Origin: a virus
IMG/VR virus record: IMGVR_UViG_3300036390_000004
Location: 1-45,156 of that record
Length of the DNA stretch: 45,156 nucleotides
Reading direction: 5' to 3' (one strand)
Shown: piece by piece, positions 14,471 to 21,526 of the stretch
Numbering within the stretch: position 1 is the stretch's first letter
Layout of the letters: each line of letters starts with the position of its first letter
Translations under genes and position numbers: made by a program
Notes under the pieces: generated by a model
Seen by the model: the letters and a program-made list of their open reading frames with translations, nothing else
The model's database searches: none
Told to the model about the DNA's origin: nothing

Positions 14471-15153
14471 CCATATCAGCCGCCGTCCTCGATGCCATGG
14501 TCGCCGCTGGCTGCACCGCTGAGCAGATCGCTGCTGTCGTGAAAGCCGACATGGCTGCGAACGATGACAGGCGTGCGGACAAGCGGGCCAAGGATGCAGA
14601 ACGGCAGCGTCGTCATCGCGCACGTAATGCGGAGTCACAGCCTGTCACGCGTGACACATGTGACACCCTTCCTCCTTCCCCTGTCCCCCTTTCTTCCCCC
14701 CCCACACCCCCCCCTATAATCCCCCAAACCCCATCCACCATCCCCGCAACAAAACGCGCGAGCAGGCTTTCGCCCGATTGGGCTTTGCCGGCGGCATGGG
14801 GGCGGTGGGCGGTGGAGCAAGGCCATTCCGAAGCCTTCGTCCGGCTCGAAGCCGAGAAGTTCCGGGATTTCTGGTGCTCGAAGTCCGGCAAGGACGCCAC
14901 CAAGCTCGATTGGGAAGCGACCTGGCGGAACTGGATCCGCAACAGCGGCGGGAAGGCCGCATCTCGCGGCCCACCTTCCCGGCCCTCGATGACGCCGCAC
15001 CAGCAGCGGCACCACGACGCGAAAGCAGAAATCGAGAAATTCCTGAACCGAGGCCAGCGCCATGACCCAGACCCTCCCGGCCACCACGCAACTCTCGACC
15101 TTGACCCGCGAGATTTCCGAGCTGAACGACCAGCTGGCGCCGAGCCGAGATGA
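14467..15153 (+). CDS. Phage replication protein (initiator/replisome organiser type)
   Basis: A 228-residue protein. The N-terminal 60 residues are helical and basic (DDRRADKRAKDAERQRRHR). Residues about 62-95 are a proline-serine-threonine linker encoded by C-rich DNA. The C-terminal domain (WGRWAVEQGHSEAFVRLEAE, then WEATWRNWIRNS) is the segment found at the end of many phage DnaT/replication-initiator-like proteins. An origin-like iteron cluster lies inside the gene (14634..14664), as in lambda O. Its last 92 bases overlap the next gene. Confidence 0.7.
   Translation: MTISAAVLDAMVAAGCTAEQIAAVVKADMAANDDRRADKRAKDAERQRRHRARNAESQPVTRDTCDTLPPSPVPLSSPPTPPPIIPQTPSTIPATKRASRLSPDWALPAAWGRWAVEQGHSEAFVRLEAEKFRDFWCSKSGKDATKLDWEATWRNWIRNSGGKAASRGPPSRPSMTPHQQRHHDAKAEIEKFLNRGQRHDPDPPGHHATLDLDPRDFRAERPAGAEPR
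14634..14725 (+). other. Candidate replication origin: four GTCAC half-sites and a C-rich tract
   Basis: GTCAC at 14634..14638 and 14644..14648 is followed by inverted GTGAC at 14651..14655 and 14660..14664. The inner pair forms the perfect palindrome TGTCACGCGTGACA (14643..14656). A pyrimidine-rich tract then runs to about 14725, with two C8 runs (14696..14703 and 14707..14714) whose minus strand is G-run rich. It lies inside the replication protein gene. Origin function is inferred from the lambda-like arrangement. Confidence 0.5.
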
Positions 15154-15748
15154 CGAGATCGCTTCCGTCATCGGCTTCCTCATCGATGCCGGGCTGTCTT
15201 ACCCCTCGACGATCGACATCAGCAAGGCGGTCTCGATCTACTGCTTCGCGCTTTCCGGCGTGCCTGCCTTCGGCCTGCGCCGCGCCATGGAGAAGCTCAT
15301 CAAGGGCGAGATCGAGGGCATCCCGCTTGGCATGATCCCTCGTCCGCCTGAGCTTGCAGCGATCGCCCGAGGTGAAGCCAAGCACCTGCAGTCAGCCCGC
15401 ATCCAGGCACAGGAGAAGCGCAAGACGATCGAAGAGACCCAGCGGGCAGTTTCCGACCGTGACACCCCTGAGCGGGCAGCCCAGCGCGAACGGGTGAAGC
15501 AGCTCAGGCAGTCGTTTCTGCGCCAGCACAAGGAGCAGAAGGCAGCGGTCAAAGGCGTCCAGCACGAGCCCATGGACGCGGATCAAGCGGCCCACTGGGA
15601 GAAGATCGCGTCGCTGCCTGATGCACCTCGCATGCATGCCGAGCAGGCGGCTTTCCGTCGCAAGATCCTGTCCGATGTAGCCGCAGCGAAGGCGGCAGAG
15701 GTTCCTGTCTCGGAGCCAGAACCCCAGCCGATGGATGTCGACTGGTGA
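15062..15748 (+). CDS. Replication-associated protein of unknown function
   Basis: A 228-residue protein overlapping the replication gene by 92 bases. The first 110 residues look globular and helical (DDEIASVIGFLIDAG, then FGLRRAMEKLIKGEIEG and RPPELAAIAR). The rest is a long charged helix rich in Gln, Arg and Lys and an acidic proline-rich tail. The position after an initiator suggests a helicase loader or similar accessory protein, but no Walker motif is present. Both overlapping frames look codon-rich; I keep both. Confidence 0.6.
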   Translation: MTQTLPATTQLSTLTREISELNDQLAPSRDDEIASVIGFLIDAGLSYPSTIDISKAVSIYCFALSGVPAFGLRRAMEKLIKGEIEGIPLGMIPRPPELAAIARGEAKHLQSARIQAQEKRKTIEETQRAVSDRDTPERAAQRERVKQLRQSFLRQHKEQKAAVKGVQHEPMDADQAAHWEKIASLPDAPRMHAEQAAFRRKILSDVAAAKAAEVPVSEPEPQPMDVDW

Positions 15749-15791
15749 CGTCGATTTTCGGGCTTTGTCGGGGATTGTCATAGGGGCGCAC

Positions 15792-16280
15792 ATGGGCACG
15801 TTGCAGAAAATCGATTACCACATGGACATCAGCGAGGTCGCCGAGCGCTACGGCAAGACCATCCGCACCATCGAGCGCTGGCTGGCTGATGAGAAGCTCG
15901 GGTTCCCGAAACCCATCGTCATCAAAAAGCGCCGCTTCTTCCGCGCCAGCGAGCTGCAGCAGTTCGATTCCCACGCTGCCGGCCGCGATCTCAACGAACC
16001 GGATAAAGCGCTCGGGCTGCCGATCGTCTCCGGCGTCATCCAGACCTATGACGAGTTCGTCCAGGCGATGCGCCAGCGCCGCAATGACATCGCGCTGAGC
16101 ACAAGCGAGGCCGAAGCTAAGTCAGGCCTGCAGGAAGGCTACATTCCGAAGCTGGAAAACCCCGGCAAGAAGTATGGGCGCGGGGTTGGTCCGGACACAC
16201 TTCCTTTGTGGCTGGGTGGGCTGCGCGTCGGCATCGTACTCGTGGATCTACCGCGGCGGCCGAGGAAGGCCAAGGCCTGA
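15792..16280 (+). CDS. Two-domain DNA-binding regulator
   Basis: A 162-residue protein. The N-terminal part (MDISEVAERYGKTIRTIERW) is an excisionase/AlpA-like HTH. The C-terminal part (STSEAEAKSGLQEGYIPKLE, then LPLWLGGLRVGIVLVD) looks like a small XRE-like domain found alone in many Rhizobiales phage regulators. The start at 15792 follows AGGGGCG; ATG 15735 and 15822 are alternatives. As the last gene of the rightward early operon it may be an activator or late switch, including of the late promoter family described here. That role is speculative. Confidence 0.65.
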   Translation: MGTLQKIDYHMDISEVAERYGKTIRTIERWLADEKLGFPKPIVIKKRRFFRASELQQFDSHAAGRDLNEPDKALGLPIVSGVIQTYDEFVQAMRQRRNDIALSTSEAEAKSGLQEGYIPKLENPGKKYGRGVGPDTLPLWLGGLRVGIVLVDLPRRPRKAKA

Positions 16281-16409
16281 TCATCTGCGCCGCTGTCGCA
16301 CGGCGCAAACCACGAGCACGATGGCAAACAGCACGACGATCGCGACCGTGCCATTCGCTTCGGCCTGTAGGCCCCACAGGTTGAGCTTGAGTATGTCGGG
16401 AGACTGCAT
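16281..16409 (-). CDS. Small single-pass membrane protein
   Basis: A 42-residue protein: a soluble start (MQSPDILKLNLWGLQAE), one span (VAIVVLFAIVLVVCAV) and a basic end (RQRRR). GAAAGGTG precedes the ATG at 16409 by about seven bases. The gene converges with 15792..16280, the two stops being adjacent. Function is unknown. Confidence 0.6.
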   Translation of the reverse strand: MQSPDILKLNLWGLQAEANGTVAIVVLFAIVLVVCAVRQRRR

Positions 16410-16534
16410 GGGCGCACCTTTCACCAAAAATGAATCGGTGCTGCCTGCTGCCGCATTAGAGCGCGGCCCGGTGGAAAAGCAAACCCATAGGGCTCTGAAT
16501 CAACGTAAATCGTCCATTATCCCGCGGCGAGGGG
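16410..16534. other. Short intergenic region inside the leftward block
   Basis: No gene is seen here. It carries the ribosome-binding site of the small membrane protein and one GANTC (GAATC near 16496), the CcrM target that GcrA-dependent promoters use. I could not place a convincing promoter. Confidence 0.4.
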
Positions 16535-16807
16535 TCAATAATCAGGGATATCGCCGGCGACATAGCCGAACTGCAGGTGAGCATCCTTGGCACCGCATTT
16601 GCTGCATCTCAGCAGCTTCGCCACCTCGCTGATCCTCATCATGCTGGTCTGCTTCGTGCGGATCTTCTCGTCTGGTACCAGCACCATCTCTCCGCACGCC
16701 ATGCACGTCACCAGCGCCTCGTTGTGCGACGGGATCACGTTGATGGCGTTATCGTGCCATTGCTGGGGAACGAACCTGGTGCCATCGGGCAGGACGATCG
16801 TGCTCAT
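16535..16807 (-). CDS. Zinc-binding protein
   Basis: A 90-residue protein with two CxxC pairs, CMAC (35-38) and CSKC (68-71), separated by about 30 residues, forming a likely zinc ribbon. The start MSTIVLPDG at 16807 overlaps the stop of the upstream mini-gene (ATGA), so longer upstream frames are rejected. Function is unknown. Confidence 0.65.
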   Translation of the reverse strand: MSTIVLPDGTRFVPQQWHDNAINVIPSHNEALVTCMACGEMVLVPDEKIRTKQTSMMRISEVAKLLRCSKCGAKDAHLQFGYVAGDIPDY

Positions 16808-16890
16808 CGCAGCGCCTGCCAGACCATGCCGGCCGTTGAGGCTAGCGTGGTGAGAATCAGCAGAGCCATCAGCAGGATCTCCCACCTCAT
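16804..16890 (-). CDS. Tiny membrane protein
   Basis: A 28-residue protein (MRWEILLMALLILTTLASTA onward), almost entirely one hydrophobic span. It is kept because its stop overlaps the next ATG exactly and it fills the gap after the SieB-like gene. The ribosome-binding site is weak. Confidence 0.4.
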   Translation of the reverse strand: MRWEILLMALLILTTLASTAGMVWQALR

Positions 16891-16945
16891 GTCTCAACAG
16901 CCTCAAGCTGCCTGCCCATTGGCGCTTCCGATCGTTCGGTCATCT

Positions 16946-17461
16946 CTATCGATGGCGCTCCCTCATACGTGTCTCCAGCACGCGGATCAGCCGTTCTCGA
17001 TCATCCCAGACTGGGTCGACGATTTCGTAGACACCGGAGCGGGCGTCTCCTGCCAACCTGATGATGTTCTTCTTGTAGAGCTGGTACACCTCCATATCAG
17101 AGATGCGCTGTTCGCCTCTCAGCAGCAACTGCCGCAGCAATGCCGCGTTGCTCCCTGTTAGGATCTCGGCGCTTCTCACGGCATCCTCTTCAGCTTTCCG
17201 CGCGCCTATCGCCTTAGCCTTCTCGGCTCGCTTGTTTTGCAATGCTCCCCAAACCTCTGCACCAGCGGAAACCAAGAGGATCATCGCACCCGAAACAGCT
17301 GAAAGCCAGAACAAGGCCAGCCAACCCGCGGCGATCTCATCTTTAGAAATTGCCCCTAGATGCACGAGAGTAAGCATGGCGCTGCCGATCAGCAGGAAGA
17401 TCCAGCCCTGTCTGGGTGACAAGTCGAGCAGAGAACGCAGGTAGGCGATGAGCGCTTCCAT
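16946..17461 (-). CDS. SieB-like superinfection exclusion protein
   Basis: A 171-residue protein with two N-terminal membrane spans (about 18-38 and 45-67) and a soluble C-terminal domain that begins with a charged helix (NKRAEKAKAIGARKAEED) and ends with a compact segment (YKKNIIRLAGDARSGVYEI). This layout and the C-terminal pattern resemble the superinfection exclusion B family, which in P22 and lambda aborts infection by other phages. Placement in a leftward block separate from early and late operons suits expression in the lysogen. Family assignment is tentative. Confidence 0.5.
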   Translation of the reverse strand: MEALIAYLRSLLDLSPRQGWIFLLIGSAMLTLVHLGAISKDEIAAGWLALFWLSAVSGAMILLVSAGAEVWGALQNKRAEKAKAIGARKAEEDAVRSAEILTGSNAALLRQLLLRGEQRISDMEVYQLYKKNIIRLAGDARSGVYEIVDPVWDDRERLIRVLETRMRERHR

Positions 17462-17721
17462 CAGCTTTTCACATATAGGCTTTGCAGGAGGCCATCACGC
17501 GACCAGGCTGAAGTGCAGTCATCGATCTGCCGGCCAGCGCCTCGACACTCGTCCAGCCACATCTGCAGGCCAGCCTCGTAAGCTGCTCGCTGAGCATCTC
17601 TGGCCTTCGTATCGGCGACCACGGCATACAAGGCGAAACCCATCATCGCGGCGAACATCACCCCGGCGATGCGAGGATGCTCATCAGCAGTTTCAAGTGA
17701 TGCTCCGATAGGTCCAAACAT
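17461..17721 (-). CDS. Membrane-anchored small protein
   Basis: An 86-residue protein with one hydrophobic segment (IAGVMFAAMMGFALYAVVAD) near residue 18, followed by a soluble part with two cysteines (DECRGAGRQIDDC) that may form a disulfide if exported. AAGGAGG lies seven bases before ATG 17721, which favours this over a GTG six bases upstream. It overlaps the SieB-like start. Function is unknown. Confidence 0.6.
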   Translation of the reverse strand: MFGPIGASLETADEHPRIAGVMFAAMMGFALYAVVADTKARDAQRAAYEAGLQMWLDECRGAGRQIDDCTSAWSRDGLLQSLYVKS

Positions 17722-17723
17722 GG

Positions 17724-18014
17724 TCACGCCTCCTTCGTCTGTCCGCTGTCGATCGTGATGGTGATCGGTCGGGCAATCCTGAGTGATTCATGCAGCCAGT
17801 CAAACTGAATGCCCATGGCAACCGCAGCGCATGCCATCCGGTACCGCTGGCGAGCTGCTGGGTCTATTTCCTTTGTCGCGCTCTCGAAGTCTCGGATCGC
17901 GGACACGCTGAAGCCGGTGAGACCGGCCAACTGCTCGCGTGTGATCTCCATCAGATCGTTGCGCCACCAGCGGCATTTGACATGCTCGGGGGCGTCGGGA
18001 TCCGGTCTTTTCAT
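17724..18014 (-). CDS. XRE-like HTH regulator
   Basis: A 96-residue protein. Residues 14-45 (WWRNDLMEITREQLAGLTGF, then VSAIRDFE) form a Cro/XRE-type helix-turn-helix, and the tail is hydrophobic then polar. AGGA lies about 10 bases before ATG 18014; ATG 18077 in the same frame would add 21 residues. It is a natural candidate to control the leftward block and the divergent region at 18911..19349, but this is inference. Confidence 0.65.
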   Translation of the reverse strand: MKRPDPDAPEHVKCRWWRNDLMEITREQLAGLTGFSVSAIRDFESATKEIDPAARQRYRMACAAVAMGIQFDWLHESLRIARPITITIDSGQTKEA

Positions 18015-18145
18015 TGGGGTGCATTCCTGGGCGCTGGCAATCCCGGCACCATGCAGATTTTCGGTTAGCGTGTCCATTGCTGGCCTGTGTCGGTGCGTGG
18101 TAGAAATGGGGCGTCCTTGTGAGTGAGGATCGCCCGAAAGGGTGT

Positions 18146-18176
18146 GGCCGGGCGCTGGCAATTCGCCCGGCCTTTT
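18146..18176 (+). terminator. Intrinsic terminator on the plus strand
   Basis: A perfect 9-bp stem GGCCGGGCG/CGCCCGGCC (18146..18154 and 18164..18172) is followed by TTTT on the plus strand only. It lies inside a block whose genes read the other way. It may stop rightward early transcription before the late region or end an antisense RNA. Confidence 0.6.
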
Positions 18177-18180
18177 CGTG

Positions 18181-18702
18181 TCAGGCCGCTGCCTCGCCGC
18201 GCACAGCTTCCAGATGCCGCTCAGCAACCAGGCGCTTCGCAACGTCTGTCCAGTATCGCAGGCCCTTTCCCTTCCACTGACCTCCCGGCCCAATGCTGTA
18301 GTCATCACCGAACCGGCCGAGGAACTGCTCGCCGTAGAACAGGGAAACCTCTCCCTGCGTGGCGCTGAAGCGGTGTTCTTCCATGCGAAACAGCGAGCCA
18401 TCAAAGGGCGGGCACTGCTCGATGTAGGGGGTCTTGGTCTTGTTGATTTCGATCTCTGCCGTCAGCGCTGCAATCAGCTCGGGATCGTCCGTCGCGATGC
18501 GGAACACGTGGCTGTAGGTGTGGAAGTTGCCAAAGAAGCAGACGAAGCCAGCGCCATAGATGCGCTCGATGTCCGGCCCGCGCTGAACGAAATTGCCATA
18601 GGCTTCGAAGGTGCGGTCGAGCGTGTCTGTCAGCAGCCGGTCAAAGAGTGCCTCGATAGGCTGAGCATTGCCGCCGCCGTTGCTGTGAATGATCGTGGTC
18701 AT
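18181..18702 (-). CDS. Unknown soluble protein
   Basis: A 173-residue protein with no recognised family. The central part is beta-rich (GAGFVCFFGNFHTYSHVFRI, then VSLFYGEQFLGRFGDDYSIG), ending with a lysine-arginine helix. The plus-strand terminator hairpin lies just after its stop. It belongs to the leftward accessory block together with the next upstream membrane protein. Confidence 0.6.
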   Translation of the reverse strand: MTTIIHSNGGGNAQPIEALFDRLLTDTLDRTFEAYGNFVQRGPDIERIYGAGFVCFFGNFHTYSHVFRIATDDPELIAALTAEIEINKTKTPYIEQCPPFDGSLFRMEEHRFSATQGEVSLFYGEQFLGRFGDDYSIGPGGQWKGKGLRYWTDVAKRLVAERHLEAVRGEAAA

Positions 18703-18715
18703 GGTCTCACCTCCC

Positions 18716-18910
18716 TCAAGCTACGAGCGAGATCAGGAGACGAGCAAACGGGCCAACCTTCTCAGGCATGGCAAGCGTCTCACCGACGAGTGCAACAGCC
18801 ACCAGCACAAAAGGAGCAGTGGTGAGAATGGCAGCAGAGATGCCGGCGACCTTGAGAGCGTCAGTGCGGGCCTTCATCTGGCGACGGGATTTGCGGGTAG
18901 AGCGGATCAT
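18716..18910 (-). CDS. Small membrane protein, first gene of the leftward block
   Basis: A 64-residue protein with a very basic N-terminus (MIRSTRKSRRQMKARTD) followed by one long hydrophobic segment (ISAAILTTAPFVLVAVALVG) and a short tail. AGGA precedes the ATG at 18910. It faces the divergent control region and is probably the first gene expressed leftward from it. Function is unknown. Confidence 0.6.
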   Translation of the reverse strand: MIRSTRKSRRQMKARTDALKVAGISAAILTTAPFVLVAVALVGETLAMPEKVGPFARLLISLVA

Positions 18911-19077
18911 TGGATGTGTCCTTGTCTGTGAGTGAGTGAGAACCGGCTGGCAACCGGTATACATAGACTTGCACACTCCCTGTCACCTCGTCAACCCCGC
19001 ACTTACATTAAATGTCTCTAACTGCGTCATTCACTGACATTTACCGACCGACTCACACGCAGGCATAACCGGGCGAA

Positions 19078-19106
19078 CTGACATTAAATGTAAGTAACAT
19101 TATAAC
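19078..19106 (+). promoter_or_regulatory. Sigma-70 promoter overlapped by operator, towards the terminase
   Basis: CTGACA (19078..19083), a 17-base spacer and TATAAC (19101..19106) give a good promoter with start near 19113. The operator-like ACATTAAATGT (19081..19091) overlaps its -35, so a repressor bound there should block it. Confidence 0.65.
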
Positions 19107-19155
19107 GCCCGTTTTCGGCCGTTTTCTAACCCATTGATCCGCCTCACCTTTCGAC

Positions 19156-19191
19156 CTGTGCTTTGACAAGAGTTCTCCACAGATGCTTACA
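19156..19191 (+). promoter_or_regulatory. Late box copy 1 (upstream of terS)
   Basis: CTGTGCTTTGA (19156..19166); here the -35 register reads exactly TTGACA (19163..19168). A CTTACA hexamer follows after 17 bases (19186..19191). It lies about 160 bases before the small terminase gene. Confidence 0.65.
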
Positions 19192-19349
19192 TCGCGCGGC
19201 TCACCCCTCGCTTCCCCACCCGCCGACCTCGTCTCAACACGACGCGACAGCAGGAAGCGGACACAGCAACGCAAGTCGGCGCGGCGCAGCGAAGTCCCCA
19301 CAGAGCGCAGCAGCGACGGGCCGACGAACCACAGGGAACGACGGCAGCG

Positions 19350-19883
19350 ATGGCCTTCCCCAGCAAGCAGACCAGACAAGCTCTCGCTCCAGCAGCGCAG
19401 AAAGCAGCAGCCCTCCTCCGCAAAGAAAAAAAAGCGATCGCCGTCACCGACAAGCAGCGGGCAGCGATACACGCCATGGTCTTCGAGGGCCTGAAGCGAC
19501 CAGACGCCGCGAAAGCCGCAGGAATGCACGACGAGAGCCTCCGCGTCGCCCTCACCAAGCCCCACGTTCTCGCTTACCTGAATGAGCAGATAGAGGTGTT
19601 GCGAACCAGCGGCCGCCCACGGGCGCTACACACGATGATCGAACTGCTCGAAAGCAAGAACGACAGCACGAAGTTCAAAGCCGCTGAATACCTTGACGGA
19701 ATGAACCGCAGTAGCCATCAGGTCGGCGCCACTCAGGTGAACGTGCAGGTCAACAACACGGTGAACGTGACGCCTGGTTACGTGCTGGATCTGAGGCCGG
19801 AAGACGGCCAGCAGATAGAGCATCTGGAGCAGCATGGACCTAACGGCTTACCATATAAGGCCGACGTTCCCGAGGACGATTGA
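19350..19883 (+). CDS. Terminase small subunit-like protein
   Basis: A 177-residue protein. Residues 30-80 (VTDKQRAAIHAMVFEGLKRP, then DAAKAAGMHDESLRVALTKP) are a helix-turn-helix of the terminase small subunit type, which binds the packaging site. The next part is helical (IELLESKNDSTKFKAAEYLDG) and the C-terminus has a beta/asparagine-rich stretch likely for oligomerisation. It is the first gene of the late region and precedes the large terminase by 1.6 kb. The ATG has only a weak purine-rich upstream region. Confidence 0.75.
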   Translation: MAFPSKQTRQALAPAAQKAAALLRKEKKAIAVTDKQRAAIHAMVFEGLKRPDAAKAAGMHDESLRVALTKPHVLAYLNEQIEVLRTSGRPRALHTMIELLESKNDSTKFKAAEYLDGMNRSSHQVGATQVNVQVNNTVNVTPGYVLDLRPEDGQQIEHLEQHGPNGLPYKADVPEDD

Positions 19884-20044
19884 GGAACGCGGGGCCGTAC
19901 CGGGTTCGTTCTCGATTGAGGGCCGTTCAGGCGGGGGTGGGGGCAAAAACCGGCGCGACTCTTCCAGTTCGTCCCTCACCCAATATTCGCCCCACTCAGA
20001 CAATTCGGGACGCAGAAATTTTTCACCCATCAGGAAAACGGCTG

Positions 20045-20080
20045 CTGTGCTTTGTCGGTAGGTGTGATGAGCGGTTTGAT
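20045..20080 (+). promoter_or_regulatory. Late box copy 2 (upstream of the 20122 gene)
   Basis: CTGTGCTTTGT (20045..20055) with TTTGAT at 20075..20080 after the same spacing. The downstream ATG at 20122 has its own AAAGG ribosome-binding site. Confidence 0.65.
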
Positions 20081-20121
20081 GGCCTCGCTGAAGCTTCATC
20101 AACCTTTCGAAAGGTACGGCA

Positions 20122-20517
20122 ATGAATAAACGAAGTTTGCTCCTCTGCGGCCTCGCGCTGCTTGCATGTGTCGCTGGCGCAGCCGCGCTGACTGTGGCGC
20201 CCCTCGTGGTCGCTCCCCTGCCCATTGCGGTTGCGATCGGCTGCGCGCTGCTGGTGCAGCTGATGATCACGGCGCCGTCGCTGCGGTTCAAGTCGGTTCT
20301 GCGGGTCGACGGGATCCAGAAGCATCTGCGACTGTTCCGGCTGATGTGGGAACGTGGAACGCCCGGGGTGCCGGGAGGCGGTTATTCGGCGAAACTGGCG
20401 ATCGGTTTGCGACCCCGGCTCTTCGAGCGGGAGCGCGAATACGGCAAGGCCTTTCTGATCACGATCCTCGGCCTCCGCATCCACTACAGTCGAAGTTACG
20501 GCGGCATCTTCGCCTGA
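20122..20517 (+). CDS. Membrane protein of unknown function
   Basis: A 131-residue protein with two hydrophobic segments at about 5-27 and 28-52 and a basic soluble domain after them (DGIQKHLRLFRLMWERG). It stands alone between a late box and an intrinsic terminator, so it is probably its own transcription unit. Lysis or envelope roles are possible; no family is recognised. AAAGG lies eight bases before the ATG. Confidence 0.65.
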   Translation: MNKRSLLLCGLALLACVAGAAALTVAPLVVAPLPIAVAIGCALLVQLMITAPSLRFKSVLRVDGIQKHLRLFRLMWERGTPGVPGGGYSAKLAIGLRPRLFEREREYGKAFLITILGLRIHYSRSYGGIFA

Positions 20518-20532
20518 ACCTTTGATCTCAGA

Positions 20533-20559
20533 AGCCCTGGTTCGCGCCGGGGCTTTTTT
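20533..20559 (+). terminator. Intrinsic terminator directly before a late box
   Basis: An 8-bp stem AGCCCTGG/CCGGGGCT (one G-T pair) with loop TTCGCG and a following T run. The next late box begins 13 bases later, so termination and re-initiation are back to back. Confidence 0.85.
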
Positions 20560-20571
20560 ATGCCTGCTCGC

Positions 20572-20607
20572 CTGTGCTTTGCCGCGTCCCACCTCCCCAC
20601 CGATGAT
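20572..20607 (+). promoter_or_regulatory. Late box copy 3 (upstream of the 20636 gene and terL)
   Basis: CTGTGCTTTGC (20572..20582) and GATGAT (20602..20607). It follows a terminator. The downstream start at 20636 has GGAGA five bases before it. Confidence 0.7.
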
Positions 20608-20635
20608 GCCGCCATCTCAAGCGATGGAGAGCGAT

Positions 20636-21526
20636 ATGCGAGCACGACGTTGGAGCGACAACGACAGGTACTTTGGGCCGTTCACTTTTTCCCGTGACAG
20701 CAAGCACTACCGGCCAATTGCGGTGGTTCTGGCATCTGCCGACGATGAGGACGAGGGCTGCGAGCTTCGTATCTCCGCTTTTGGTCTCACGTTGATCACG
20801 GCACTTCCCCCGATCGTGCGGCCATATCGCGAGAAGGTATTCGCGAAGAGCTGGGACGCCGCGACGGTCGAGCGCCTGGGCCGTGACTGGTACTATCAGG
20901 TCGATCAGCGGAAATTCGGGTTCTCCTGCAGCGATGGGTTCCTTCAGATCTTTCGCGGGCGGTCCACCGGTGACAGCACGACCGACCGGACTTCTGGCTG
21001 GTTCCTGCCGTGGACGCAGTTTCGGTTCATCCGACACAGCATGTTCGATCTCGAAGGGAAGCATTTCTGGACACAGTTCGAGGCATCCCGGCTTGGCGGC
21101 AAAGGCTTTGACGAGATGTGGGCTGCTCAAGAGCAGTGCCCGAAGATGGTGTTTCTGTTCGAAGACTTCGACGGCGAGCGCATCACGGCAACCACAAACA
21201 TTGAGGAGCGCGAATGGCGTTTCGGGACGGGCAGCTTCAAGTGGCTGTCCCTATTCCGGCGCCCGCGCATTAACCGCTCGCTGAACATTCAGTTCTCGCA
21301 CGAAACAGGACAGCGCAAGGGCTCATGGAAGGGCGGCACGGTCGGTCACTCAATCGACATGATCGACGGCTCCGAGCTGCATGCTGCTGCCTTTGCCCGC
21401 TACTGCGAGCAGCATCGGATGAAGTTCCTGGGCGTCGTCGAGGCGACTTCAGATGATCCGGCGGGCAAGCAGCAGGCTCGCGTTGGCGACCGCTGGTATG
21501 TGCTCGGGGAAAAAGCGGGGCTCTGA
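20636..21526 (+). CDS. Unknown protein upstream of terminase
   Basis: A 296-residue protein. It starts MRARRWSDNDRYFGPF at 20636, chosen for its GGAGA and because the longer open frame would read through the terminator and promoter. Residues 90-260 contain WYYQVDQRKFGFS and tryptophan-rich beta segments (WSLFRR-like, TGQRKGSWKGGTVGHSIDM), a pattern seen in phage proteins of unknown function that sit just before the large terminase. The tail may help packaging or be a maturation factor. The stop overlaps the terL start (TGATG). Confidence 0.65.
   Translation: MRARRWSDNDRYFGPFTFSRDSKHYRPIAVVLASADDEDEGCELRISAFGLTLITALPPIVRPYREKVFAKSWDAATVERLGRDWYYQVDQRKFGFSCSDGFLQIFRGRSTGDSTTDRTSGWFLPWTQFRFIRHSMFDLEGKHFWTQFEASRLGGKGFDEMWAAQEQCPKMVFLFEDFDGERITATTNIEEREWRFGTGSFKWLSLFRRPRINRSLNIQFSHETGQRKGSWKGGTVGHSIDMIDGSELHAAAFARYCEQHRMKFLGVVEATSDDPAGKQQARVGDRWYVLGEKAGL

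Larger units (their letters stand above)
18911..19349. promoter_or_regulatory. Divergent control region between accessory block and late genes
   Basis: No gene is seen in these 439 bases. Two copies of ACATTAAATGTNNNTAAC occur in the same orientation (19005..19022 and 19081..19098), with a related half-site TGACATTTA at 19035..19043 and one GANTC (GACTC, 19050..19054). A minus-strand promoter is possible (GTGACA, 17 bases, TGTATA, near 18960..18985). The plus-strand promoter and the first late box are listed separately. AACCGG is also repeated at 18941 and 18952. Confidence 0.65.
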
